From positions 4,216,001 to 4,280,000 of the forward strand of contig NZ_CP017183.1 of assembly GCF_001729785.1 (NCBI RefSeq): DNA of 64,000 nucleotides. The letters run 5' to 3'. Origin of the DNA: Enterobacter hormaechei subsp. xiangfangensis (GTDB lineage Bacteria; Pseudomonadota; Gammaproteobacteria; Enterobacterales; Enterobacteriaceae). Positions 38,591 through 48,569 of the stretch are shown here, one piece after another. The notes below the pieces were generated by a model. That model saw only the letters and a program-made list of their open reading frames with translations. It was not told the origin of the DNA and searched no databases. Each line of letters begins with the position of its first letter. Positions within the stretch are counted from its first letter, which is position 1. The translations under genes and the position numbers were made by a program.

Positions 38591-41143
38591 GTGAAGTTCG
38601 TAAAGTATTTATTGATCCTTGCAGTCTGTTGCATTCTGCTGGGAGCAGGCTCGATTATTGGTTTGTACAAATATGTCGAGCCGCAACTCCCTGATGTCGC
38701 CACGCTTCGTGATGTGCGGCTTCAGATCCCTATGCAGGTCTATAGCGCCGATGGTGAACTGATGGCGCAATACGGCGAGAAACGTCGTATCCCACTGACC
38801 TTAAATCAAATTCCACCCGTGATGGTGAAGGCTTTTATCGCCACCGAGGACAGCCGTTTTTACGAGCACCACGGTGTCGATCCGGTCGGTATTTTCCGTG
38901 CGGCAAGCGTGGCGCTGTTCTCCGGTCATGCCTCTCAGGGGGCAAGTACCATTACCCAGCAGCTGGCGCGTAACTTCTTCCTCAGCCCGGAAAAGACGCT
39001 GATGCGTAAGATCAAAGAGGTGTTCCTCGCGATCCGCATTGAGCAACTGCTGAGCAAAGACGAGATCCTTGAGCTTTACCTCAACAAGATCTATCTGGGC
39101 TACCGCGCCTATGGCGTAGGGGCTGCGGCTCAGGTCTATTTTGGTAAGCCGATCGATCAGCTCACGCTGAGCGAAATGGCGACCATTGCCGGCCTGCCAA
39201 AAGCGCCATCCACGTTTAACCCGCTCTACTCGCAGGACCGCGCCACCGCGCGCCGTAACGTGGTGCTGTCGCGTATGTTGAGCGAAGGCTACATCAGTCA
39301 GTCTGAGTACGATAAGGCGCGCAGCGACGTTATTGACGCCAATTACCATGCGCCGGAAATCGCCTTCTCTGCACCGTATCTCACTGAAATGGTTCGCCAG
39401 GAGATGGTGAGTCGCTACGGTGATAAAGCGTATGAAGATGGTTATCGCGTCTATACCACCGTGACCCGCAAAGTGCAGCAGGCTGCCCAGCAGGCGGTGC
39501 GTAATAACGTGATGGATTACGATATGCGTCACGGCTATCGCGGCCCGTCCAACGTGCTGTGGAAAGTGGGGGAAGGCGCATGGGACAGTAAAAAAATCAC
39601 TGATTCCCTGAAAGCGCTGCCGACCTATGGCCCGCTGCGTCCGGCGGTCGTCACCCAGGCCGATCCACAGGAAGCGGTGGCGATGATGGCCGATGGCACA
39701 TCCGTTTCGCTGCGCATGGAGGGTGTCCGCTGGGCGCGTCCGTACCGCTCTGACACTCTTCAGGGCCCGACGCCACGTAAAGTGACCGATGTGGTACAAA
39801 CCGGACAACAAATCTGGGTCCGTCAGGTCGGTGATGCCTGGTGGCTGGCGCAGGTGCCGGACGTCAACTCTGCGCTGGTCTCCATCAATCCGCAGAACGG
39901 TGCCGTGATGGCGCTGGTTGGCGGGTTCGATTTCAACCAGAGCAAATTTAACCGCGCGACCCAGGCACTGCGTCAGGTTGGTTCGAACATCAAACCGTTC
40001 CTGTATACCGCGGCGATGGATAAGGGGCTGACGCTCGCCAGCATTCTCAACGACGTGCCAATTTCCCGCTGGGATGCCGGTGCGGGCTCTGACTGGCAGC
40101 CGAAGAACTCTCCGGCGCAATACGCTGGCCCTATCCGTCTGCGTCAGGGCCTTGGCCAGTCGAAGAACGTGGTCATGGTTCGCGCGATGCGTGCGATGGG
40201 CGTTGATTATGCGGCAGAGTATCTGCAACGCTTCGGCTTCCCGGCGCAAAACATTGTTCATACCGAATCTCTGGCGCTCGGCTCCGCGTCCTTTACACCG
40301 CTCCAGGTCGCGCGTGGCTACTCGGTGATGGCGAACGGGGGATTCCTGGTCGATCCGTATTTCATCAGCAAAATCGAGAACGATCAGGGCGGCGTACTGT
40401 TTGAAGCGAAACCGAAAATTGCCTGCCCTGAATGCGATATTCCGGTGATTTACGGCGACACGCCAAAATCCAATGTCCTGGAAAACAAGGATATGGAAGA
40501 TGTGGCGATCTCTCAGGAACGTCAGAATCTGGCGGTGCCGCAGCCTCAGCTGGAACAGGCCAATCAGGCGCTGGTCGCCCAGAGTGGCGCGCAGGAGTAC
40601 GCCCCGCACGTGATCAGCACGCCGCTGTCGTTCCTGATTAAGAGCGCACTGAACACCAACATCTTTGGCGAACCGGGCTGGCAAGGCACCGGCTGGCGAG
40701 CGGGCCGCGATTTGCAGCGCCACGACATCGGCGGCAAAACCGGGACAACCAACAGTTCAAAAGATGCCTGGTTCTCAGGTTATGGCCCGGGCGTTGTCAC
40801 CTCGGTCTGGATTGGTTTTGACGATCACCGCCGCACTCTGGGGCGCACAACCGCTTCTGGCGCGATTAAAGATCAGATTTCCGGTTACGAGGGTGGGGCT
40901 AAGAGTGCGCAACCGGCCTGGGATGCTTACATGAAGGCCGCTCTCGAGGGCGTGCCGGAGCAGCCGCTAACGCCTCCGCCGGGCATTGTCACGATCAATA
41001 TTGACCGCAGCACTGGACAGCTCGCGAATGGCGGTAATAGCCGTGCCGAGTATTTCATCGAGGGTACGCAGCCAACCACGCAGGCGGTGCATGAGGTGGG
41101 TACAGAGATCATTGATAACGGCGAGACGCACGAACTGTTCTGA
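38591..41143 (+). CDS. mrcA: MrcA, penicillin-binding protein 1A
   Basis: This 850-residue bifunctional peptidoglycan synthase has a cytoplasmic start and transmembrane helix (~5-27), then a GT51 glycosyltransferase domain with the catalytic Glu in FIATEDSRFYEHHGVD and GASTITQQLARN. An inserted OB-like domain follows, then the transpeptidase with active-site serine in GSNIKPFLYT and the KTG box in GGKTGTTNSSKDAW. The start is GTG at 38591. A terminator and a REP element follow it. Confidence 0.97.
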   Translation: MKFVKYLLILAVCCILLGAGSIIGLYKYVEPQLPDVATLRDVRLQIPMQVYSADGELMAQYGEKRRIPLTLNQIPPVMVKAFIATEDSRFYEHHGVDPVGIFRAASVALFSGHASQGASTITQQLARNFFLSPEKTLMRKIKEVFLAIRIEQLLSKDEILELYLNKIYLGYRAYGVGAAAQVYFGKPIDQLTLSEMATIAGLPKAPSTFNPLYSQDRATARRNVVLSRMLSEGYISQSEYDKARSDVIDANYHAPEIAFSAPYLTEMVRQEMVSRYGDKAYEDGYRVYTTVTRKVQQAAQQAVRNNVMDYDMRHGYRGPSNVLWKVGEGAWDSKKITDSLKALPTYGPLRPAVVTQADPQEAVAMMADGTSVSLRMEGVRWARPYRSDTLQGPTPRKVTDVVQTGQQIWVRQVGDAWWLAQVPDVNSALVSINPQNGAVMALVGGFDFNQSKFNRATQALRQVGSNIKPFLYTAAMDKGLTLASILNDVPISRWDAGAGSDWQPKNSPAQYAGPIRLRQGLGQSKNVVMVRAMRAMGVDYAAEYLQRFGFPAQNIVHTESLALGSASFTPLQVARGYSVMANGGFLVDPYFISKIENDQGGVLFEAKPKIACPECDIPVIYGDTPKSNVLENKDMEDVAISQERQNLAVPQPQLEQANQALVAQSGAQEYAPHVISTPLSFLIKSALNTNIFGEPGWQGTGWRAGRDLQRHDIGGKTGTTNSSKDAWFSGYGPGVVTSVWIGFDDHRRTLGRTTASGAIKDQISGYEGGAKSAQPAWDAYMKAALEGVPEQPLTPPPGIVTINIDRSTGQLANGGNSRAEYFIEGTQPTTQAVHEVGTEIIDNGETHELF

Positions 41144-41156
41144 CGCCAACTAAAAA

Positions 41157-41184
41157 GCCGGGTGGCGACTACGCCTGACCCGGC
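41157..41184. repeat. REP-type palindromic element after mrcA
   Basis: GCCGGGTGGCG opens and ACCCGGC closes the palindrome, the same family as at 5872. It sits between the mrcA stop and its terminator, in the convergent gap with nudE. Confidence 0.8.
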
Positions 41185-41200
41185 CTACAACATCAATGCA

Positions 41201-41227
41201 AAACGGCAACCTTCGGTTGCCGTTTTT
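41201..41227. terminator. Terminator between mrcA and nudE
   Basis: AAACGGCAAC and GGTTGCCGTTTTT pair perfectly around a CTTC tetraloop and end in a T run on the plus strand. The A run on the left also allows it to end nudE on the minus strand. Confidence 0.92.
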
Positions 41228-41237
41228 AATGGTGGCG

Positions 41238-41798
41238 CTACAAACGACCCTGCCCCTTCAGCCACTCTCGTACCAGGAACAGTGCGCTCACGTTGCGTGC
41301 CTCGTTAAAGTCAGGATCTTCCAGCAAATCCATCAGATGAGCCAGCGGCCAGCGAACCTGCGGCAGCGGTTCCGGCTCGTCTCCTTCCAGCGATTCAGGA
41401 TAGAGACCTTCCGCGACAACGATGTTCATTTTGCTGGAGAAATAGGACGGCGCCATGCTCAGCTTTTTCAGGAACGTCAGCTCTTTCGCGCCAAAACCGA
41501 CCTCTTCTTTCAGCTCCCGGTTTGCCGCTTCAAACACCGTTTCGCCCGGATCGATCAGTCCTTTGGAGAAGCCCAGCTCGTAGGATTCAGTGCCCACGGC
41601 GTATTCACGAATGAGGATCAGGTGCTCGTCGACGATAGGCACTATCATCACCGCTTCACGCGAGGAGGGGCGCATACGCTCATAAACACGACGCACACCG
41701 TTGCTGAACTCCAGATCCACGCTTTCGACATTAAACAGACGCGATTTCGCGACGGTTTCAACATTCAGAATGGTGGGCTTTTGTAAGGGTTTGGTCAT
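41238..41798 (-). CDS. nudE: NudE, ADP-compound Nudix hydrolase
   Basis: This 186-residue Nudix enzyme acts on ADP-ribose, AP3A, AP2A and NADH in E. coli. The Nudix box is present in full as GLIDPGETVFEAANRELKEE followed by VGF. It is convergent with mrcA and divergent from igaA; the 327 bp between nudE and igaA carry both promoters. Confidence 0.96.
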   Translation of the reverse strand: MTKPLQKPTILNVETVAKSRLFNVESVDLEFSNGVRRVYERMRPSSREAVMIVPIVDEHLILIREYAVGTESYELGFSKGLIDPGETVFEAANRELKEEVGFGAKELTFLKKLSMAPSYFSSKMNIVVAEGLYPESLEGDEPEPLPQVRWPLAHLMDLLEDPDFNEARNVSALFLVREWLKGQGRL

Positions 41799-42125
41799 CT
41801 TGACGGGTCTTTGCTGGGTGAACTGGCTTTATTGTGCGATACGCCGCACGGTTTCGGCAATGTCAATTGCTCTTTATTTACATTTATGCAACGTAATTGA
41901 ATGCGATTCTCATTTCAAAACAAATGTCAAGAGGTTGAAATGTTTCCAGGAATTTGCTGATATCGCGCCGGAACAGGCTTTGTTATCATTACCGGTCACT
42001 GGGATGCGCGTCAACATGCTCAAGTTAGACTCCATACTTGCCGATAGCCGACCACAGAATCTCATTCATTGTACAAAAGGTGCGACTGACAACACCTGTA
42101 AGAAGATAAGTAAGATGGGGAAAGC
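41799..42125. promoter_or_regulatory. Divergent gap between nudE and igaA
   Basis: No gene was found in these 327 bp. The right end holds a GGGGAAAG ribosome binding site for igaA. The AT-rich stretch near 41860-41940 is the most promoter-like part. No operator or hairpin could be assigned with confidence. Confidence 0.4.
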
Positions 42126-44264
42126 ATGAGCACCATTTTGATTTTTCTCGCTGCTGTGCTGGCCTGCGCGTCGATTGCGGTGTGGGTATTCAGGCGCCGC
42201 GTACATCGCCGTTATCGGCTGCCCTTTTTAAACGCGTTCGCCGGAGCAAACACGCGCAAGCTTTCGCCAGAGGAACGCAGCACCGTTGAGCAGTATCTCG
42301 ACACGCTGAACCGATCCCGGCTTTCGCCTGGCCCTACCGGCGCCAGCGCCGCCCCCGTATCGCTCAACCTAAACGCCCAAAGCGACACCGTTCTGTGCGT
42401 GACGCGCTCCATTACCCGCTACGGCATCACAACCGACGATCCCAACAAATGGCGTTACTATCTCGACTCTGTTGAAGTACACCTGCCTCCCTTCTGGGAA
42501 CAGTATATTAACGACGAAAACAGCGTCGAGCTCATCCATACCGATACGCTGCCGCTGGTTATCTCCCTCAATGGTCATACTCTGAGCGAATATGTTCAGG
42601 AAGCGCCACGCTTTGCGCTGGAACGCGCGAGCGGAACGCAGGCCTCTATTCGTGGTGAAGAGACAGAGCAGATTGAACTGCTCAACATCCGCCAGGAAAC
42701 GCATGAAGAGTACGTCCTGAGCCGCCCGGATGGCATTCGCGAAGCGGTGCTGATTGTCGCCTCGTTCCTGCTCTTTTTCATCTGCCTGCTGACGCCGGAC
42801 GTGTTTGTTCCGTGGCTCGCGGGTGGCGCAGTACTGCTTCTGGCCGCCGGGCTGTGGGGCATATTTGCCCCGCCGGCAAAAACGTCATTACGCGAAATTC
42901 ACTGCCTGCGCGGAACCCCAAAACGCTGGGGACTGTTCGGTGAGAACGATCAGGAACATATCAACAATATCTCGCTCGGGATCATCGATCTTATCTATCC
43001 ACGCCACTGGCAGCCGTGGATTGCGCAGGACCTGGGCCACAAAACGGATATTGATATCTATCTCGACCGCCACGTTGTACGCCAGGGACGTTACTTATCC
43101 CTGCACGACGAAGTAAAAAACTTCCCGCTTCAGCACTGGCTTCGCAGCGCGGTGATTGCCGGTGGCGCCGCGTTAATCTTCCTCATGCTGCTGCTTTTCG
43201 TGCCGCTGGATATGCCAATTAAATTTACCCTGTCATGGATTAAAGGGGCGCAAACCGTGGAAGCCACCAGCGTACAGCAGCTCGAAGAAGCGGGTGTACG
43301 CGTGGGGGATACGTTGCGCCTCAAAGGCACCGGGATGTGTAATATCCACTCACCGGGTGCCTGGAACACGCGCCAGAACTCGCCGTTCGCGCCGTTCGAC
43401 TGCTCTCAGATCATCTGGAATGACGCCTCTCCGCTGCCGCTGCCGGAATCGGATGTGGTCAATAAGGCCACTGCGCTCACCCAGACGATTAATCGCCAGC
43501 TCCATCCAAAACCGGATGATGATTCTCGCGTCAGCCCTGCCCTGCGTTCGGCTATTCAGAAGTCGGGTATGGTGCTGCTGGATGACTTTGGCGAAATCGT
43601 CCTGAAAACAGAGGATCTCTGTTCCGCCCAGGATGACTGTATCCGGCTGAAGAACGCGCTGGTCAACCTCGGCAACAGCAAAGACTGGGACGCGCTGGTG
43701 AAACGCGCCGAAGCGGGACGCCTGGACGGTGTGAACGTGCTTCTGCGTCCGGTCAGCGCCGAGTCGCTGGATAATCTGGTGGCGACCTCTACCGCCCCCT
43801 TCGTGATGCGTGAAACCACCCGTGCCGCCCAGGCGCTTAACAGCCCGGCGCCGGGCGGTTTTGTGATTGCCAGCGATGAAGGCAGCGACCTGGTGGATCA
43901 ACCTTATCCGCAGGTTTCGCTGTATGACTATCCTGCCCAGGAGCAGTGGAGCGAATTCCAGCGTCTGGCGCAGATGCTGATGCAGACGCCATTCAGCGCG
44001 GAAGGGATCGTCACCACCCTCTTCACCGACGCCAACGGCACGCGTCATATTGGCCTGCACCGTATGCCGGATAGCGCTGGCCTGTGGCGCTATATAGGGA
44101 CATCCCTGCTGCTGATTGCGATGCTGGCGTGCATCGTCTGGAACGGTTATCAGGCCGTACGCCGCTATCAGCGTTCCCGCACGCGGCTGGCAGAAATCCA
44201 GGCCTACTACGAAAATTGCCTTAACCCGAAACTGATCTCCTCTTCTGAGAGCCTGATCGGATAA
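42126..44264 (+). CDS. igaA: IgaA (YrfF), membrane repressor of the Rcs phosphorelay
   Basis: This 712-residue inner-membrane protein has an N-terminal helix (~3-22), a cytoplasmic part, paired helices near 205-245, another near 345-365, a large periplasmic domain containing four cysteines (~375-520), and a final helix near 655-675. This is the known layout of IgaA/YrfF, which restrains RcsD and so the Rcs envelope-stress response. In E. coli and Salmonella it is essential unless Rcs is inactive. Confidence 0.95.
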   Translation: MSTILIFLAAVLACASIAVWVFRRRVHRRYRLPFLNAFAGANTRKLSPEERSTVEQYLDTLNRSRLSPGPTGASAAPVSLNLNAQSDTVLCVTRSITRYGITTDDPNKWRYYLDSVEVHLPPFWEQYINDENSVELIHTDTLPLVISLNGHTLSEYVQEAPRFALERASGTQASIRGEETEQIELLNIRQETHEEYVLSRPDGIREAVLIVASFLLFFICLLTPDVFVPWLAGGAVLLLAAGLWGIFAPPAKTSLREIHCLRGTPKRWGLFGENDQEHINNISLGIIDLIYPRHWQPWIAQDLGHKTDIDIYLDRHVVRQGRYLSLHDEVKNFPLQHWLRSAVIAGGAALIFLMLLLFVPLDMPIKFTLSWIKGAQTVEATSVQQLEEAGVRVGDTLRLKGTGMCNIHSPGAWNTRQNSPFAPFDCSQIIWNDASPLPLPESDVVNKATALTQTINRQLHPKPDDDSRVSPALRSAIQKSGMVLLDDFGEIVLKTEDLCSAQDDCIRLKNALVNLGNSKDWDALVKRAEAGRLDGVNVLLRPVSAESLDNLVATSTAPFVMRETTRAAQALNSPAPGGFVIASDEGSDLVDQPYPQVSLYDYPAQEQWSEFQRLAQMLMQTPFSAEGIVTTLFTDANGTRHIGLHRMPDSAGLWRYIGTSLLLIAMLACIVWNGYQAVRRYQRSRTRLAEIQAYYENCLNPKLISSSESLIG

Positions 44265-44328
44265 CGTCCCTGCGCGACAAGTTGTGCTACCCTGTCGCGC
44301 ACGTTTCTTCTGGCTGGAGTTCCCCCTT

Positions 44329-45012
44329 ATGCATCTTGATATCGACTGGCAGGCGGTCGATACCGTCCTGCTTGATATGGACGGCACGCTGCTTGATCTC
44401 GCCTTTGATAACTATTTCTGGCAAAAGCTGGTCCCGGAAACTTACGGTGAACAGCAGGGGATCTCCCCGGCAGAAGCGCAGGAATTCATTCGTTCGCAAT
44501 ATAGCGCGGTGCAGCATACGCTAAACTGGTACTGTCTTGACTACTGGAGCGAGCGACTCGGTTTGGATATTTGTGCCATGACCACCGCCCAGGGCGCACG
44601 CGCCGTACTGCGCGAAGATACGGTCCCGTTCCTGGACGCGCTGAAAGCCTGCGGTAAGCGCCGTATTTTGCTGACAAATGCGCATCCCCATAACCTGGCC
44701 GTGAAGCTGGAGCATACCGGGCTTGCTTCACACCTTGATTTATTGCTTTCCACCCACACATTTGGTTATCCGAAAGAGGATCAGCGGTTGTGGCATGCCG
44801 TGGTAGAAGAAACCGGTTTACAGCCGGAACGCACGCTGTTTATTGACGACAGCGAGCCGATTCTGGATTCTGCGGCCGCTTTTGGCATTCACTATTGTCT
44901 GGGCGTGACCAATCCGGATTCCGGCCTGGCTGAAAAAAGCTATCTGCGACATCCGGGGCTGAACGACTATCGCCGGATGATCCCCTCACTCACCGTGAAG
45001 GAGACGCCATGA
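44329..45012 (+). CDS. yrfG: YrfG, HAD-family GMP/IMP nucleotidase
   Basis: This 227-residue HAD phosphatase has motif I LLDMDGTLLDLAFDN (nucleophile Asp), motif II LLTNAHPHN and motif III TLFIDDSEPILDSA. E. coli YrfG dephosphorylates GMP and IMP. The start at 44329 (MHLDIDWQ) matches the family; the frame is open to 44284 without support. The last bases overlap hslR (ATGA), starting a yrfG-hslR-hslO operon. Confidence 0.94.
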   Translation: MHLDIDWQAVDTVLLDMDGTLLDLAFDNYFWQKLVPETYGEQQGISPAEAQEFIRSQYSAVQHTLNWYCLDYWSERLGLDICAMTTAQGARAVLREDTVPFLDALKACGKRRILLTNAHPHNLAVKLEHTGLASHLDLLLSTHTFGYPKEDQRLWHAVVEETGLQPERTLFIDDSEPILDSAAAFGIHYCLGVTNPDSGLAEKSYLRHPGLNDYRRMIPSLTVKETP

Positions 45013-45410
45013 AAGAAAAACCCTCTGATGGGGTAAGACTGGATAAATGGCTGTGGGCCGCCCGTTTTTACAAAACGCGCGCCCTTGCCCGTGAAATGGT
45101 TGACGGCGGAAAGGTGCATTACAACGGTCAGCGCAGCAAACCGAGCAAGCTGGTTGAACTGAATGCCACGTTAACGCTTCGCCAGGGCAACGATGAGAAA
45201 ACGGTGGTGGTGAAAGCCATTACCGAACAACGGCGGCCCGCAACCGAAGCCGTTTTGCTGTATGAAGAGACGGCCGAAAGCATAGAGAAGCGCGAGAAAA
45301 CCGCGCTGGCGCGCAAAATGAACGCGCTAACTATGCCTCACCCGGACCGGCGACCGGATAAAAAAGAGCGCCGCGATCTGATGAAATTTAAACACGGTGA
45401 GAGCGAGTAA
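45009..45410 (+). CDS. hslR: HslR (Hsp15), ribosome-associated heat-shock protein
   Basis: This 133-residue protein has an S4 RNA-binding domain at its start (RLDKWLWAARFYKTRALA...VHYNG) and a basic C-terminal tail. Hsp15 binds free 50S subunits that carry stalled peptidyl-tRNA and helps recycle them after heat shock. It is translationally linked to yrfG by a 4-bp overlap and precedes hslO by 24 bp. Confidence 0.96.
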   Translation: MKEKPSDGVRLDKWLWAARFYKTRALAREMVDGGKVHYNGQRSKPSKLVELNATLTLRQGNDEKTVVVKAITEQRRPATEAVLLYEETAESIEKREKTALARKMNALTMPHPDRRPDKKERRDLMKFKHGESE

Positions 45411-45434
45411 CCCTCACCTGCACGAGAGATGAAA

Positions 45435-46313
45435 ATGGCCCAACACGACCAATTACACCGCTATCTGTTTGAACAATTCGCCGTGCGCGGCGAGCTGGTC
45501 ACCGTATCCGAAACCTGGAAACAGATTCTGGAAAACCACAACTACCCGCTGCCGGTGAAAACCCTGTTGGGCGAACTGCTGGTTGCCACCAGCCTGCTGA
45601 CCGCCACGCTGAAGTTCGCTGGCGATATTACCGTTCAGTTGCAGGGTGATGGCCCGATGTCGCTGGCGGTGATCAACGGTAATAACCAGCAGCAAATGCG
45701 CGGCGTGGCGCGCGTTCAGGGCGATATCCCTGAAAATGCGGATCTGAAAACGCTGGTCGGAAATGGCTACCTGGTTATCACGATTTCGCCTGAAGAGGGT
45801 GAGCGCTATCAGGGCGTTGTCGGTCTGGAAGGCGACACGCTTGCCGCCTGCCTGGAAGATTACTTCATGCGTTCCGAACAGCTGCCAACCCGTCTGTTCA
45901 TCCGCACCGGTGAAGTGGATGGTCAGCCTGCTGCCGGTGGTATGCTGCTTCAGGTTCTGCCTGCGCAGGATGCGCAGACCAATGATTTCGAGCATCTGGC
46001 AACGCTGACGGAAACCATCAAAGCGGAAGAGCTGTTCACCCTGTCGGCGACCGACGTGCTGTGGCGTCTGTACCACGAAGAAGAAGTGACGGTTTACGAT
46101 CCGCAGGATGTGGAATTTAAGTGCACCTGCTCTCGCGAGCGTTGTGCCGGCGCCCTGAAAACGCTGCCGGATGAAGAGATCGACAGCATCATGGCGGAAG
46201 ACGGTGAGATCGATATGCACTGTGATTACTGCGGTACGCACTACGTGTTTAATTCGATGGATATCGCGGAGATCCGCAATAACGCCTCTCCGGCGGATCC
46301 GCAGGTTCACTAA
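45435..46313 (+). CDS. hslO: HslO (Hsp33), redox-regulated chaperone
   Basis: This 292-residue holdase is activated by oxidation. Its zinc-binding redox switch is intact at the C-terminus: CTC in [11 protein letters not shown] (near 232-234) and CDYC in [10 protein letters not shown] (near 265-268). The N-terminal part is the substrate-binding core. The second in-frame ATG (45435, [12 protein letters not shown]) was chosen because the first (45429) directly abuts the GAGAG ribosome binding site. It converges on yhgE with a pair of opposed REP units between. Confidence 0.96.
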   Translation: MAQHDQLHRYLFEQFAVRGELVTVSETWKQILENHNYPLPVKTLLGELLVATSLLTATLKFAGDITVQLQGDGPMSLAVINGNNQQQMRGVARVQGDIPENADLKTLVGNGYLVITISPEEGERYQGVVGLEGDTLAACLEDYFMRSEQLPTRLFIRTGEVDGQPAAGGMLLQVLPAQDAQTNDFEHLATLTETIKAEELFTLSATDVLWRLYHEEEVTVYDPQDVEFKCTCSRERCAGALKTLPDEEIDSIMAEDGEIDMHCDYCGTHYVFNSMDIAEIRNNASPADPQVH

Positions 46314-46327
46314 GCTCTGAGCCTGAT

Positions 46328-46424
46328 GCCCGGCGGCGCTATGCTCGCACGGGCCTACAATGAATTGTGCAATTTTTTGATATGATTGCTAATTGTAGGC
46401 CGGGTAAGCGTAGCGCCACCCGGC
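46328..46424. repeat. Pair of opposed REP units (BIME) between hslO and yhgE
   Basis: One unit starts GCCCGGCGGC at 46328, and an inverted unit runs from GCCGGGTAAG (46399) to CACCCGGC (46424), separated by an AT-rich spacer. This is the classic bacterial interspersed mosaic element layout, and it lies between convergent genes. Confidence 0.85.
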
Positions 46425-46435
46425 AAGAAAAATCA

Positions 46436-48193
46436 CTAACGCCACTGCGTATTATTGTAACTGTCGTAGCTCATATCGACACGCTCCCCAAAAATCTCAA
46501 TATCCGCCCAGGGCTTCACGACAGATTTCACTTTCCTCTGCCTTAATGCGCGGTCAAGTTCTCCTCTGGTCAATGCCTCCGGCATTTTCCACGCGTCCCC
46601 GGCGATCCTCCAGCCCGTGTTAGTTTGTGTGTAAGCCACGATCGTGCGATCGGTAAATTGAAATAGCACGGCTTCCGGCTTGCCGTCGCTGTTAAGATCC
46701 AGCGGCATAAGTAAACAGTTACTCTGGGCGCTATCGCAGCTCTCGAAGCGATACTGATTGCTGAGCATGGCTTGCCAAAATGTCTTATCAGGATGAGCCA
46801 TTCCCGGTGCGAGCTGGACCTGTTTTTCCAGCATCGCGGCGGTCATCTTACCTGCTCCGCCAGCATTCCTGGAGAGAAGACCATTTATTTCACGCTGGCG
46901 TTTTGGGTTAGAGATAAACTGCGGATCGTTTTGCAGCGTGAGCATCGCCTCCCGCCCCTTTCGTCCAGCGTTACTGAGCATATACAGGCTGACTTGATCC
47001 GCAGTTATTCTGCCGTCCTGATAGCGGGCCATATGGCTTGCAACACTTATTCGCCACGGATCCAGCACGGGGGTATGGACCAACGCCAGGAAAATGAGGG
47101 AAAGCAGCCCGGTCGCCGGGATGACGTACGCATGGATCTTCTGCGGTTCACGGCGCTGAATCAGAGCGCTGGCGCAAAAACCGATCGCCCAGACCAGCGC
47201 CACGATGGTTATCAATACCCCGTACAGACGCTCGGGTGACCAGCCGTATTGCGAAATGCGTAGCCACAGCGCCCACCCCGCCAGAACCGGATACGCGGGT
47301 ACGATAGCCACAGCGAGGCGAATCATCCCTCGCAGCGGGGCATAGTAAGGCAGTGTTTGACGCTGTGGATGCCACACTATCGTCACCAGGAATAACAGCA
47401 GCAGCGCTAAGGTGGTCAGCAAGCCCGCGGCGGATATTCTGGCTGAAATGGATTCAAAGCCGACAAAAGGCAACGCGCCAATAAAGAGCAGCGCCAGCGC
47501 CGCCATCAGGGGAAGCAGACCGGTGGCGATGAGGGTCAGCAGATTTTGCAGGGCAAAGATTAACCTTACCTGCATGCGCGTGAGCACGGCCGCACTGGCT
47601 GAAACCACGCCAATCGCCACTGAAATAAATCCGTCAGAATGAAAGAAAAGCCGATCAAAAAAGCCGATGCCAATAAGTTCGAAAAGCTCGGCCCAGAGGA
47701 AAAGTACCAGCCAGAAGAGACCATTCGAAACAAAAATAATGAGCAGCGTCAGAGCGTTATGCCAGTTTCGTTGATAAAAGTCGCTGTAGAACGAGGTAGT
47801 CGGGACGGGATCCAGACGCCGCTGAAGCCATGGCAACACGAACAGCGTCATCAGCAGCAGATGAAAGCCGAAAACGAGCATCTCATCTCTGAGATTCCAG
47901 CTTTCGAGTCCTGCAACGCTCCACTTAAGCCAGCCGCCCATACCCGCGACTGCCGCGCCGATCATCCCGAGTGACAGCCACAAAAATGGCTTTCTGAATG
48001 ACGTCATGGCAAGAGACAACGTGGTTGTCATTACCACGGTGGCAGGTACTACACACATCAGCCACAGCGTATCCGATGGCAATTTTGCGTACTCGATATA
48101 CCACATGATTACATAGCAAATTACGCCCTGTAGAGCCCCCGCCAGCACGACGGCTACGCGCGTTAAAGCGGATAACGTCTCACGGTTTTCCAT
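46436..48193 (-). CDS. yhgE: YhgE, polytopic inner-membrane protein
   Basis: This 585-residue protein has roughly 10-12 hydrophobic segments in its first ~370 residues and a C-terminal soluble domain with HPDKTFWQAMLSNQYRF and LNSDGKPEAVLFQF. It matches E. coli YhgE (DUF4153-type membrane protein), whose function is unknown. It converges on hslO and is divergent from pckA. Confidence 0.9.
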   Translation of the reverse strand: MENRETLSALTRVAVVLAGALQGVICYVIMWYIEYAKLPSDTLWLMCVVPATVVMTTTLSLAMTSFRKPFLWLSLGMIGAAVAGMGGWLKWSVAGLESWNLRDEMLVFGFHLLLMTLFVLPWLQRRLDPVPTTSFYSDFYQRNWHNALTLLIIFVSNGLFWLVLFLWAELFELIGIGFFDRLFFHSDGFISVAIGVVSASAAVLTRMQVRLIFALQNLLTLIATGLLPLMAALALLFIGALPFVGFESISARISAAGLLTTLALLLLFLVTIVWHPQRQTLPYYAPLRGMIRLAVAIVPAYPVLAGWALWLRISQYGWSPERLYGVLITIVALVWAIGFCASALIQRREPQKIHAYVIPATGLLSLIFLALVHTPVLDPWRISVASHMARYQDGRITADQVSLYMLSNAGRKGREAMLTLQNDPQFISNPKRQREINGLLSRNAGGAGKMTAAMLEKQVQLAPGMAHPDKTFWQAMLSNQYRFESCDSAQSNCLLMPLDLNSDGKPEAVLFQFTDRTIVAYTQTNTGWRIAGDAWKMPEALTRGELDRALRQRKVKSVVKPWADIEIFGERVDMSYDSYNNTQWR

Positions 48194-48332
48194 TTCTCAT
48201 CCCTTGTTCATGAAAAATCTATTGTCTCATCAAAGCAAAACTCTGGCCCCCACCTCAAACTCTGAAAATAGCTGACCCAAGAGACCTGAATCGTTTTCCC
48301 AGTGTAACCCTTACGTAATTTTCTTACATGTA

Positions 48333-48348
48333 TGCGATTACATTCACA
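48333..48348. promoter_or_regulatory. CRP binding site upstream of pckA
   Basis: TGCGATTACATTCACA matches TGTGA-N6-TCACA with a single mismatch. It lies 222 bp upstream of the pckA start within the 376-bp yhgE-pckA gap, which otherwise has no gene. E. coli pckA is induced by cAMP-CRP during growth on gluconeogenic carbon, so this is its likely control site. Confidence 0.75.
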
Positions 48349-48569
48349 TTCTTCTGGATAAATTCACCAGAGATTAACCTTTTAAGAACATTTTCCCCAT
48401 CCAAAAAGCGATTCCTGCGATAATCTGCCCGCCCTGTGACTGGAGTCGCAGCGTTTTCCGTTAGTAAGGGTTTTGACCAGATACGTAAATCTATGAGCCC
48501 CGTCGCGGTTAACATCCCCAGAAAAACCCTACAATTTCAGGCAGTACATATTGGCTAAGGAGCAGTGAT

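Noticed and set aside
38801..40723. A 640-codon open frame antisense to mrcA
   Set aside because: It covers only conserved mrcA sequence, its composition is that of a shadow frame and it resembles no known family.
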